Positions 34,067 to 42,298 of a stretch of DNA of 64,000 nt are shown here, piece after piece (position 1 is the first letter of the stretch; every line of letters starts with the position of its first letter). The notes under the pieces are model-generated. The model was not told the DNA's origin and did not search any database. It was given only the letters and a program-made list of their open reading frames with translations. This DNA comes from Sphingomonas sp. BGYR3 (lineage in GTDB: Bacteria > Pseudomonadota > Alphaproteobacteria > Sphingomonadales > Sphingomonadaceae), in the NCBI RefSeq assembly GCF_025153455.1, contig NZ_JANZNT010000001.1, positions 1,994,001-2,058,000 of the forward strand, written 5' to 3'. The position numbers were made by a program, and so were the translations under genes.

Positions 34067-34104
34067 CCTTGCCGAGACGGAGGGGAGGGCTCGTCTCGGC
34101 AAGG
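34067..34104. repeat. 13-bp perfect inverted repeat, candidate terminator or oriT arm
   Basis: CCTTGCCGAGACG and CGTCTCGGCAAGG, separated by 12 purine-rich bases. It starts 21 bases after the lytic transglycosylase stop. No T-run follows in either direction, so a standard terminator is not favoured. Relaxase origins carry such repeats, and the relaxase gene starts about 950 bases to the right. Confidence 0.55.
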
Positions 34105-34337
34105 CCAAGCATGACGGCCGTCGCAGCGGCTGTACAAGGCCGGCGGCCCCTCCAATTTTGCCGCGATATGGAGCGCGCTTCGCGCGCGCCGTTGTTCGTT
34201 TCTGCGCAACAAAATCGGTTCCTCCGCCGCCGCTTCGCGGCGCTCCGGCTGCGCCTGCGCGGCCCTGACAGCCGCTCCGCCGACCGTCTTCGAAGGGCTG
34301 TTCTCAATGAAGAGAATGTCAAGCGATGGAGGTTGAG

Positions 34338-34709
34338 ATGATCATGGTTCAGGCGGTCGAGGCGGTATCGGCACATCAAACAGATCGGGTCATGCAGGCG
34401 CTGATTGCGGGCCTCGAGATCGAGTTCGGGCACGGAGCGGGCGAGGCGCTGGCGCAGCGGTTCATCGAAGCCGAAGAGAGCGATTTTCTCTGGCAGGCGC
34501 GGGTCACGGAACGGTGGCTCGGCAGCTATGGCAGCGCCGAGGAGGATGCAGTCGAGCTCGATCGGATCGCGGTCCTGAGTAGGCTGGATCATCGCTGGTT
34601 CGTCGCGGTGAGCATCGTCGACGGCGATGGGAACGCGCATGGCTTGATCGGGCGGCGTCAGTTCCGAAGCGAACAGGCGGCACGTCAGGCCTTTGCAACA
34701 GCGCACTGA
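34338..34709 (+). CDS. Conserved hypothetical protein of the transfer region
   Basis: 123 residues from ATG 34338, chosen because GGAGG lies 5 bases upstream (ATG 34344 is also possible). Acidic, soluble, mixed alpha/beta, with no motif I recognise. Regular codon use and ribosome site support a real gene. It stands between the lytic transglycosylase and the relaxase, a place where small accessory transfer genes are common. Confidence 0.65.
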   Translation: MIMVQAVEAVSAHQTDRVMQALIAGLEIEFGHGAGEALAQRFIEAEESDFLWQARVTERWLGSYGSAEEDAVELDRIAVLSRLDHRWFVAVSIVDGDGNAHGLIGRRQFRSEQAARQAFATAH

Positions 34710-35055
34710 TCGCTAGCGCCAATCGCCGGGACAAGGATGCTGGTCAGGTACCTGCGTCCCGGCTTTTTCAGGACCTGGCTCGGACGGCATTGATAGGGGG
34801 CAGTGAAGTCGGAGCGGGCGGTAGAGCTGGCAAGAAGGGTAAGCGGCGTAAGGCAAGATAAAGCGCCGACACGGGTCAGCGCATAAGTCCTTGTCTTCAC
34901 ATCTTTTTTCAGGGGCTGAAGCGGCACTGGTGGTTGGCGGACAGTGCCAGTGCGCCCGGAAAAGGCCGCCATTTCAAGGGCTTGGCTGGCACCGGTTTTC
35001 CTGTCGGCCAGGCTGGGCCACATTGCCTCCGGGGCGCGCCAGCAAGGGCTGTCCG
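34710..35055. other. Upstream region of the relaxase gene
   Basis: 346 bases without a convincing gene. It contains a T-rich stretch (CACATCTTTTTTCAGG near 34897-34912) and would hold the relaxase promoter; oriT of this relaxase class is usually close to the gene and may lie here or at the 34067 repeat. No nic-site consensus recognised. Confidence 0.4.
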
Positions 35056-37035
35056 ATGAGCGCCGACGACGATTTCGAACCGCATTTGGGGCGGCTGCGC
35101 AGCCGCCCGCCCAAACGCGCGCGGCGCTACCTCCAGCGCGTGCTCGCTGCCACCAATCTTGCCCGTGGCGGGGCAGCGTCTGGCACACTCAAGGGCCGCT
35201 CGGCCGGTAGCCGGATCGGCCGTGCTGCCGGGGTGGGCCGGCTGCTCGCCAGTCGCGGCCGGATGAGCGCGCTCGGTCGCCGCCGCGTCATCATTAAAAC
35301 CCGAATCGTGCGGCTGACGGCTAAGGGCGCAAGCGCAGCGGCTGCCCATCTGCGCTATCTACAGCGCGATGGCACCACGCGGGAGGGCGAACGGGGCACG
35401 CTCTATGGGGCCGACCGGGAGGCAGTCGATGCCAAGGAATTTCTCGTGCGTGGTGCCGGGGACCGCCACCAGTTCCGCTTCATCGTCTCGCCCGAAGACG
35501 GTGCCCAATATGAGGATCTGAAGCCGCTGGTCCGCCGGCTGATGGCGCGCGCAGAAACCGACCTTGGCACCCGGCTCGACTGGGTCGCGGTCGATCATTT
35601 CAACACCGGCCATCCCCATAGCCATGTCATCATCCGTGGTATCGACCAGAAGGGGCAGGATCTGGTGATCGCGCCCGACTATCTGACCCGGGGCCTGCGC
35701 GAGCGCGCCGCCGAACTGGTCGAGCTTGATCTTGGTCCGAAAACGACCCGAGAAATCGCGCGCGGTCAGCTCGCCGAAATCGAGGCAGAGCGCCTGACCT
35801 CGATCGACCGGCGGCTGCTTAAGCTGGGCGGCGAGGAGCGTCTCGTCGAAGCGACCGGCACTGGCGCATTTGAGCAAACGCTGCGCGCTGGCCGGCTCGC
35901 CAAGCTCGAACGGCTCGGGCTTGCCGAGGCCCTGGGGGAGGGCCGTTGGCGGCTTGCCCCCGACCTTGCCGAGACGCTCACCCGAATGGGCGAGCGCCGC
36001 GATATCATCCGTACCATGCAGCGCGCCTTTAACCCAGCGCGGGTCGAGCGTTCTGCAGCCGACCAAGCCATCTACGATCCGGCTGCGCCCAACGCAGCGC
36101 CGCTGGTCGGGCGGGTCCTGTTGCGGGGCCTCGCCGATGAGTATCGCGACAGCCATTTCCTTGTCGTCGACAGCATTGATGGGCGTAGCCACTATGTGGC
36201 GCTCGGGCGTGAGCCCGCCGAGGGGATTGGCGAAGGCGCTGTGGTGGCGGTCATGCCTACTCGCACCGGGGTCCGTGAGGTCGACCGAACCATCGCTGAA
36301 GTGGCTGCCGCCAATGGTGGCCGCTACGATATCGATGCGCATCTGGCGCATGACCGACAGGCCAGCGAAGAATTTGCCCGGAGCCATGTCCGCAGGCTCG
36401 AGGCCCTCCGTCGGGGCGGTGCGGGCGTCGAGCGGCTGGCGGATGGTGGCTGGCGTATCGCAACTGACCATCTCGAACGGGTCGATCAATTTGAGGCGGC
36501 ACAGGCGCGAGCGCGTCCGGTGAGGGTTGAGCTGCTTACGGCTGAACCGCTTGACCGGTTGGCGACAGCGGACGGAGCCACCTGGCTCGATCATCGGCTG
36601 CTGCGGCCAAGCGATGCGCCGGCGCGGGACGCGGGGTTCGGAAGCGCGGTGCGTGAAGCTGAAGCACGGCGCCGACAATGGCTGATCAACGAGGGGCTTG
36701 GCAGCGAGATTGGCGGTGTTTTCGAGCCGCGTCCGGGCATGATCGAGACCCTGCGCCGCCGCGAGCTTCTTCGGGTTGGCGCGGCACTGTCGAAAGAGCT
36801 CGACCTGCCATTCGCGGAGAGCCGTCCGGGCAGTCCTGTCGAGGGTGTCTATCGGCGTCGGCTCGACCTGGCGAGCGGGCGGTTCGCATTGATCGAACGC
36901 GCGCAGGATTTTACCTTGGTGCCCTGGCGACCGGTGATCGAGCCTTATGCTGGCAGGGCAGTGTCAGGCGTCGTGCGCGGCGAGGGCATCAGTTGGTCGA
37001 TCGGGCGCGGGCGAGGCGGGCCGACAATCTCCTGA
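35056..37035 (+). CDS. Relaxase/mobilisation nuclease (VirD2-like, DUF3363)
   Basis: 659 residues from ATG 35056. The relaxase N-terminal half shows AHLRYLQRDGTTREGERGTLYG, RHQFRFIVSPEDG and the metal-binding HPHSHVIIRG histidines. Then DUF3363 follows (LTRGLRERAAELVELDLGP, FNPARVERSAADQ, LRGLADEYRDSHFLVVD landmarks). It would nick oriT, stay bound to the 5' end, and be led by the coupling protein to the VirB channel. Full length, no defect seen. This family is typical of sphingomonad and rhizobial elements. Confidence 0.93.
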   Translation: MSADDDFEPHLGRLRSRPPKRARRYLQRVLAATNLARGGAASGTLKGRSAGSRIGRAAGVGRLLASRGRMSALGRRRVIIKTRIVRLTAKGASAAAAHLRYLQRDGTTREGERGTLYGADREAVDAKEFLVRGAGDRHQFRFIVSPEDGAQYEDLKPLVRRLMARAETDLGTRLDWVAVDHFNTGHPHSHVIIRGIDQKGQDLVIAPDYLTRGLRERAAELVELDLGPKTTREIARGQLAEIEAERLTSIDRRLLKLGGEERLVEATGTGAFEQTLRAGRLAKLERLGLAEALGEGRWRLAPDLAETLTRMGERRDIIRTMQRAFNPARVERSAADQAIYDPAAPNAAPLVGRVLLRGLADEYRDSHFLVVDSIDGRSHYVALGREPAEGIGEGAVVAVMPTRTGVREVDRTIAEVAAANGGRYDIDAHLAHDRQASEEFARSHVRRLEALRRGGAGVERLADGGWRIATDHLERVDQFEAAQARARPVRVELLTAEPLDRLATADGATWLDHRLLRPSDAPARDAGFGSAVREAEARRRQWLINEGLGSEIGGVFEPRPGMIETLRRRELLRVGAALSKELDLPFAESRPGSPVEGVYRRRLDLASGRFALIERAQDFTLVPWRPVIEPYAGRAVSGVVRGEGISWSIGRGRGGPTIS

Positions 37036-37070
37036 GCCTCCTCCGCAGCCAGGCCTGGATTGGTCGTCAA

Positions 37071-37268
37071 TCAGAACAGGCTGGGCTGTGCCGAGCGGTC
37101 GTGCGCCAGATGCGGTTTTGCAAGCTGTGCCGCTTCAATGGCTCGACGATAATGGATCGTGCCATAGCGCTCCGCGTCATCAAATCCGACGGGCGCCAGC
37201 TCCTCGGTGGGGAAGCAGGCATCATAGATTGCGCGGGCAGCCGCGCGCAGGCTGGCATCATGCTGCAT
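37071..37268 (-). CDS. Small hypothetical protein
   Basis: 65 residues from ATG 37268; the frame is open to 37370 if an upstream start is used. Soluble, with ARAIYDACFPTEELAPVGFDDAERYGTIHY landmark (short form: ERYGTIHYRRAIEAAQ). Small genes of this size on the opposite strand after a DUF3363 relaxase are recurrent. Function unknown. Confidence 0.55.
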   Translation of the reverse strand: MQHDASLRAAARAIYDACFPTEELAPVGFDDAERYGTIHYRRAIEAAQLAKPHLAHDRSAQPSLF

Positions 37269-37623
37269 GACGGTCTCCAAATCATTCGAATCGCCGGGTA
37301 GGGCGACGGCTTCAGAGATAGAACATAGATAGAACAAATCGCAATCCCGTTTCGCTGCCAGTCCGCCCATGGTCGCAAGCTGTTGAACGCCAATGCTCGG
37401 TTTTGACCGCAGGCAGAAAAGGGCTTTCCGGTGTTCGCCATCGCGGAGCAGCGGGCTAGCGGCACGCCAGCGACAATCCGTTGCGCGGCTAAATACAGCC
37501 TAGCCAACCACCCCGCTCGGGTCGCAGATGAACGGCTTTGTTCCGAGGGCTCTGCGTCAATATCTTGGCCTCACGCCAACCACTAATCTCGCGGCGCTTT
37601 AAATCCGTTTGTGATTGCGCCTA
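37269..37623. other. Intergenic region, transfer backbone to cargo junction
   Basis: 355 bases with no supported gene. It separates the relaxase end of the backbone from the cargo that starts at 37624. A gcaatc/tcgccgggtag segment before 37300 would hold the promoter of the small leftward gene. No obvious repeat or integrase site. Confidence 0.4.
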
Positions 37624-38328
37624 TCAGCGCCGAACGGCTGGAATGGTGTCGTCGTGAGACGAGCCACCCCCATCGCCGTCGATGGGGCCATCCGTTGTGG
37701 GCGCCGGCTTGCTCGTGCCTTCTTGTTCGTCGCCCGGCACGTCAGTCTCGTCGCCTACTGGCGTTACTTGGGTTTGCGGAGCAGCGGAGTCGCCAACTCG
37801 CTTTTGCAAGGCATCGAGCCGAAGGTCGGCATTTTCGCTCGTTTCACCTGCTTTGATTGCTACCGCCAAATACCGGGCGGCAGCAGTTTCCGGTTCAAAA
37901 TATTCAAGTTCGCTAGTCAGGCTTTGGTCTGCCGCGATCTCTGCAGTTCTGACCGCCTGCAGATCAAAAGCGCCACAGCGATCGAGTGCCGCCCACTCAA
38001 ATTCCTGCGACAGCCCGTCATAGCAGCTTTGTGAATAGATCATCGCGCCCGACAACCCTTCGGCGGCATAAGCGAGCCGCAGATGCCGCAACCCGCGGGT
38101 CACCTGCGCTGGCGCCAGCGGAGCGACTGTGACGGGAGGTTCGATCGCTTCGACTTGATTGGTCAGGGACGCTACGCCGAAAGGTTGCTCGGCAGTGATC
38201 TCGGGCTTCTTCGTATCACACTGGCTTACCGTGATGATAAGAGCCACGATCACACCGATGATAAGAGCGAATTGGCAGCCTTCCTTGTTTTCTTGCGCCT
38301 TCACCGGCGTCGCCTTACCTTGTGCCAC
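37624..38328 (-). CDS. Membrane-anchored hypothetical protein next to the hxs genes
   Basis: 234 residues. A short basic N-terminus precedes a single membrane helix (FALIIGVIVALIITVSQ, residues about 20-36) followed by Cys. Then comes a soluble domain with paired Cys (SQSCYDGLSQEFEWAALDRCGAFDLQAV, landmarks SCYDG and DRCGAF) and an acidic, Gly/Asp-rich tail. No family recognised. Divergent from hxsD with a 108-base gap, so the two transcripts share a promoter region; a link to the Hxs pathway is possible but unproven. Confidence 0.65.
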   Translation of the reverse strand: MAQGKATPVKAQENKEGCQFALIIGVIVALIITVSQCDTKKPEITAEQPFGVASLTNQVEAIEPPVTVAPLAPAQVTRGLRHLRLAYAAEGLSGAMIYSQSCYDGLSQEFEWAALDRCGAFDLQAVRTAEIAADQSLTSELEYFEPETAAARYLAVAIKAGETSENADLRLDALQKRVGDSAAPQTQVTPVGDETDVPGDEQEGTSKPAPTTDGPIDGDGGGSSHDDTIPAVRR

Positions 38329-38436
38329 GCCAGCCCCCTTTTTTACTGCGTTGCGCAGCGGAGCGCGTCAGCCAAGAATTGGACTTGCGCTCTCGCGATT
38401 CTTGCTTAGCCTTTCTCGACAGGGGGAAGCAAGTTC

Positions 38437-38679
38437 ATGGGCTACGTGCGAATATCTCCGGGTGATCTCGATCAGTCATTCGTTGCCGATAGCGCTCATT
38501 GGCTTGCCCGGTTCTACCCTGACTTGAATGTTTCTTTGGAAGGCCATGATCTGGTCTTGCGTAGTGAGCATCGCTCTAGCAGCGAATTGAACGCGCTTTG
38601 GCGGGTCAGTCTGGCTAACGAGCGTCTTTTTCGCGTCAACCGGTCTCGTCGGTCTGAGACATTGGCGGCGCTCACATGA
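38437..38679 (+). CDS. hxsD: His-Xaa-Ser system protein HxsD
   Basis: 80 residues. Small protein at the head of the cluster; FVADSAHWLARFYPDLNVSL and WRVSLANERLFRVN fit HxsD in size and place, which is always beside the two radical-SAM maturases. Its function is unknown; it might be a peptide-binding helper. The stop overlaps the hxsB ATG by 4 bases. Confidence 0.85.
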   Translation: MGYVRISPGDLDQSFVADSAHWLARFYPDLNVSLEGHDLVLRSEHRSSSELNALWRVSLANERLFRVNRSRRSETLAALT

Positions 38680-40091
38680 CATTGTGCATGCCGCTTCGTA
38701 CTCGTTTGATGTCAACTGATCGTGCCTTGTTGGTCAACGATGGCGGTGGCTTTTTCAGTGCTACTCCTGATTTCCTTGATCGGCTTTCGGCCGGTACCTT
38801 ATCGTCATTTGAGCGGCAGTTTGTTTTGGAGCGCGGGCATGGCGTGGACCGCGCTGATCCGCTCGGCGAGACCGCTCATCTCTACAACGTCGCAGAGCGT
38901 CTGACACTTGCGGGCCCTCTTGATTATCTGATCCTCGTTCCGACGCTCCGCTGCAATCTTTCCTGCACCTATTGCCAAGTTTCTCGCGCCGCACTCGACC
39001 AGACAAAATATGACTGGAATGACGCGACGCTGGAGAAGGTGCTTAGCTTAATTGACGGCCTCTCAGGACCCCGCATCAAGATCGAATTTCAAGGCGGCGA
39101 ACCAACATTGAGGCCCGATCTCATCCGTGCGGTTATCGATCGCACTTGCCGCTTCGAAGAGCGCCAATTCGTAATCTGCACCAACCTGCAGAACCTCGGG
39201 CCAGAGATCCTATCCCTTTTTGATGGGCCCGAGGTGTTTATCAGCACCTCGCTGGACGGTGACTTCGAAACACATCTGCGCAATCGCACGACAAATGTTG
39301 AGATGACCGGCCAGTTTCGTCGAAACCTTGCGACGGTTGTCGAGCGCTATGGGCCGCAAAAAGTATCGGCGCTGCCGACGATCGATCCCGAGCGGCCTCC
39401 AACACCCGACGCGCTGATTGACGCCTATCTCGAATTCGGCCTCGAGAGCATCTTCCTTCGGCCGATAAATTATCAGGGGTTTGCACGCAAACACCATGCA
39501 AGCTCGCGCGAGCAGGATATGGCCTGGCGGGCCTATCACGAGAAGTTTTTGCGCAGACTGATCGAGCGAAATTGGGAGGATCGGTCGGTCGTGCTCGAAG
39601 AGAGCTATTTCAGCATCTGCCTGCGGCGCATCTTCCAGCCCGGTGCGGATCGCCATGTCGATCTTCGTAACCCCAACCCTCTGGGCTATGATTATGTCGT
39701 GATTGACTATGACGGGCAGGTCTATCCGACGGACGAAGCACGCATGCTCTCACGCTCCGGCGTGATCGACCTATCCATCGGCGATGTGCATTCGGGCTGG
39801 GACACCCCGGCGCGTGCGACCCTGAATGCGCATGCCTCAAACCTTTTCGACCCGGCATGCCAGCGCTGCGCCTATCAGCCCTATTGTGGCCGCGATGTTG
39901 TCGATGACATCGCACGCTATGGCCGGATCGACCTGCCGCGGCAGGAAACCGAATTCTGCCGCAGGCACATGAGCCTGTTCGATCTGGCCTTCCGGCTGAT
40001 CTACGCAGACGACGAGCCAACGCGCTACTCTCTGGCGCGATGGCTGCGGCTGGAAGGCACGCCGCTCACATTCGGGGAGCATTGCGCTTGA
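38676..40091 (+). CDS. hxsB: His-Xaa-Ser system radical-SAM maturase HxsB
   Basis: 471 residues. Radical SAM signature C-x3-C-x2-C in LRCNLSCTYCQVS (about residues 96-108), the EFQGGEPTLRPDL motif, and a C-terminal SPASM-like cluster with CQRCAYQPYCG plus a later FCRRH. It would bind one [4Fe-4S] cluster for SAM cleavage and auxiliary clusters for substrate chemistry. The first two Met (38676, 38688, 38709) leave the start slightly open; 38676 is coupled to hxsD. Confidence 0.93.
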   Translation: MTLCMPLRTRLMSTDRALLVNDGGGFFSATPDFLDRLSAGTLSSFERQFVLERGHGVDRADPLGETAHLYNVAERLTLAGPLDYLILVPTLRCNLSCTYCQVSRAALDQTKYDWNDATLEKVLSLIDGLSGPRIKIEFQGGEPTLRPDLIRAVIDRTCRFEERQFVICTNLQNLGPEILSLFDGPEVFISTSLDGDFETHLRNRTTNVEMTGQFRRNLATVVERYGPQKVSALPTIDPERPPTPDALIDAYLEFGLESIFLRPINYQGFARKHHASSREQDMAWRAYHEKFLRRLIERNWEDRSVVLEESYFSICLRRIFQPGADRHVDLRNPNPLGYDYVVIDYDGQVYPTDEARMLSRSGVIDLSIGDVHSGWDTPARATLNAHASNLFDPACQRCAYQPYCGRDVVDDIARYGRIDLPRQETEFCRRHMSLFDLAFRLIYADDEPTRYSLARWLRLEGTPLTFGEHCA

Positions 40092-41167
40092 TCCCGCTAA
40101 ATCTCTCCGTGGTTGCAGAGCCTCAACCCGCCTTCGTCACGCGCCTTCGGCGCATGCGCGATGAAGCTGGGGGGTGGGATTCGGTTTGGATTGAGGGAAC
40201 TGGCGATAGCCATGTCTTTGCAGGCCAAGGCGGTGTCGTTGTAATTGAGGGCGCGGACGCCGCTGCACTGGATGGCGACGTTATTCTAGTGGATCCACAG
40301 CGCGGCCGGGCCGAGCGCCTGATCCGCGCCGGCTCCGCTCACAATACACTGCTTGTCACTGAGCGGTGTGATCAGCTTTGCATCATGTGCTCTCAGCCCC
40401 CGAAAAAGACCCATGAAGACCGGTTTGCGCTGCTTGAACAGGCTTGCCTTCTCGCAGAACGAGACGCGGTGATCGGGGTCACCGGTGGCGAGCCGACGCT
40501 CTACAAAGACGAGCTGCTCGGCATGATCGAGCGGGTGATCGAGGCGCGGCCGGATCTTGGCTTCCATGTGCTGACCAACGCACAGCATTTCGATGAAGAA
40601 GATGTCCTGCGGTTGCGGCAGCCTGCATTCAGGCGGGTGACGTGGGGCATCCCGCTCTACGCCGCACAGGCCGATCTTCATGACCGGATTGTCGGGAAGT
40701 CCGGTGCCTTTGCCCGGTTGATGGAGAGCTTTTCCCATCTCGTTCGCGCCGGGCAGCGGATCGAGCTGCGCACCGTCCTCATCCAGGATAACGCGGCCGC
40801 GTTGCGTGAGCTTGCGCGGCTGGTCAGCGCGCGGCTGCGTTTCGTCTCGGCCTGGTCGATCATGCAGCTCGAACATATCGGCTTTGCACGCGGGCGCTGG
40901 GCTTCGCTTTATTTTGCGCATCACACGGAGTTTGAGCTTATCGCTGAGGCGATCGACATCGCACGACTGCACGGTATTCATGCACGCCTGTTCAATTTTC
41001 CGCTATGCACGGTACCCGAGCCGTACCGCATTCTGGCAGCGCCATCGATTTCCGATTGGAAACGCAAATATGCGCCAGGCTGCGAGGGCTGCCGTGAGCA
41101 GGAGAGTTGCAGCGGCTTCTTTGAATGGCACCCGCAGGACGCGCTAGGCGGGGTCACACCTTTATGA
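40088..41167 (+). CDS. hxsC: His-Xaa-Ser system radical-SAM maturase HxsC
   Basis: 359 residues if it starts at TTG 40088, which overlaps the hxsB TGA (TTGA); an in-frame ATG at 40040 would give a longer overlap. Radical SAM cluster motif C-x3-C-x2-C in TERCDQLCIMCSQPP, then VTGGEPTLYKDEL. A C-terminal Cys set (YAPGCEGCREQESCSG) is visible. Second maturase of the pair; both are needed for the inferred modification of the HxsA repeats. Confidence 0.9.
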   Translation: MIPLNLSVVAEPQPAFVTRLRRMRDEAGGWDSVWIEGTGDSHVFAGQGGVVVIEGADAAALDGDVILVDPQRGRAERLIRAGSAHNTLLVTERCDQLCIMCSQPPKKTHEDRFALLEQACLLAERDAVIGVTGGEPTLYKDELLGMIERVIEARPDLGFHVLTNAQHFDEEDVLRLRQPAFRRVTWGIPLYAAQADLHDRIVGKSGAFARLMESFSHLVRAGQRIELRTVLIQDNAAALRELARLVSARLRFVSAWSIMQLEHIGFARGRWASLYFAHHTEFELIAEAIDIARLHGIHARLFNFPLCTVPEPYRILAAPSISDWKRKYAPGCEGCREQESCSGFFEWHPQDALGGVTPL

Positions 41168-41787
41168 AGCGGGTCGGCTTTCTCATTCCGAGCCTCATCG
41201 CTGCCGGTTTCTCCGGCCATGATGGTGCAGCCCAGATCCCAGGAATAGGACCGCGCGTGTTGAACGACAGCGACCCCGGCCTCTTCGAGATCTTCAAACA
41301 GGACCACAAGGTGACGCTGGCCCAGCACCGAAGTCATCGCAGCCATAGTTCGCACCGAAGCCATAGCAGCCATCGTTCCGGTAGCGGTGGACATTACAGC
41401 CATACGAGCCACCGATCGAGCACGGGTGGGAGCTACGTGCCTAGCGTTCCTGTCTATACTGCACCAGCGCCCAGTCCTCCGCCGTCACCGCCACCATCCC
41501 CATCCCCATCCTATCCATTGCGCAGCGCGCAGCCTGGAGAAGCGGCGCCTCCTCGGACATCATCGGGCCTGCCAGCGTTAAGCGGTCGCAGCGAGCGTTT
41601 CAAATCAATCGTGCGGCGGGTTCAGATCGCACTACTCGCCCAAGGCTTCTACGAGGGTGCGATCGACGGAGTAGTGGGTCCTGCAATGCGCGGCGGAATG
41701 CGCCGGTTTCAGAAGAAACGTGGCCTTGCGGTAACCGGCACCATTACACCCGAATTGCTGGATGCGCTTCGGGTTGCCAGCGAATGA
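41164..41787 (+). CDS. hxsA: His-Xaa-Ser repeat protein HxsA (modification substrate)
   Basis: 207 residues from the ATG overlapping the hxsC stop. A signal peptide (VGFLIPSLIAAGFSG) precedes the repeat zone: six consecutive HxS tripeptides at residues 55-72 (HRS, HRS, HSS, HRS, HSS, HRS), then three more at 77-85 (HYS, HTS, HRS). A Pro-rich spacer follows, then a C-terminal peptidoglycan-binding domain (RRVQIALLAQGFYEGAIDG, GPAMRGGMRRFQKKRGL). The repeats are the predicted target of HxsB/HxsC; the final protein would be anchored to the cell wall. What the modified repeats do is not known. Confidence 0.93.
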   Translation: MKRVGFLIPSLIAAGFSGHDGAAQIPGIGPRVLNDSDPGLFEIFKQDHKVTLAQHRSHRSHSSHRSHSSHRSGSGGHYSHTSHRSSTGGSYVPSVPVYTAPAPSPPPSPPPSPSPSYPLRSAQPGEAAPPRTSSGLPALSGRSERFKSIVRRVQIALLAQGFYEGAIDGVVGPAMRGGMRRFQKKRGLAVTGTITPELLDALRVASE

Positions 41788-42298
41788 GAACGTAGTGTGA
41801 TGAACTCGCCAATTGGTGCTAAAGCTGAAGTTCTGCAATGCGCTCCATAATCTGTCGTTCGCGGCGCTACACGGCGATACCGGAAGCGGTCGTTCGTTCA
41901 GGCAACTAGGGTACGGCAACGATTGGGACATTTCCGCCATTCCTAGGGCATCCATTGAACGGCAAGCTTTGCCAAAATCGGACTTCTGTTTTTGATGCTC
42001 TAGATGGCCACGGCGTTGGACGGACGGGAGCGGCCATTTTGGGTGATAATTCCAGATCGAACTGGAGGGCGAAGACGGCGGCGCGCGGCGAACATGGATG
42101 ATGACATTGACGCTGAAGGGCCGGTCGAGGTCAGAGGTCGCGCGGCGAGGGTCAGCTGCGAGATGTCGCCTTCCAAACGCGCAAGTTACCGCTCAGAAAT
42201 CGACTTGTCCGCAATGCCGAGGCTCAGGTATGCGCTTCATGCCCCCTACCGGCTCTCAAAGGAATGGGCGGCGTGCTGGGGGCAACAAGTAACACGCA
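41788..42298. other. Region upstream of the retron operon
   Basis: 511 bases. Two short overlapping frames (42004-42339 and 42098-42292, the latter with a CPQC motif) lack convincing support. Small hairpins occur (GGCAA-GCT-TTGCC at about 41960; TCCAG...CTGGA at about 42052), but no long a1/a2 pairing was found. So it looks like promoter sequence and gene remnants rather than the retron RNA. Confidence 0.4.
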
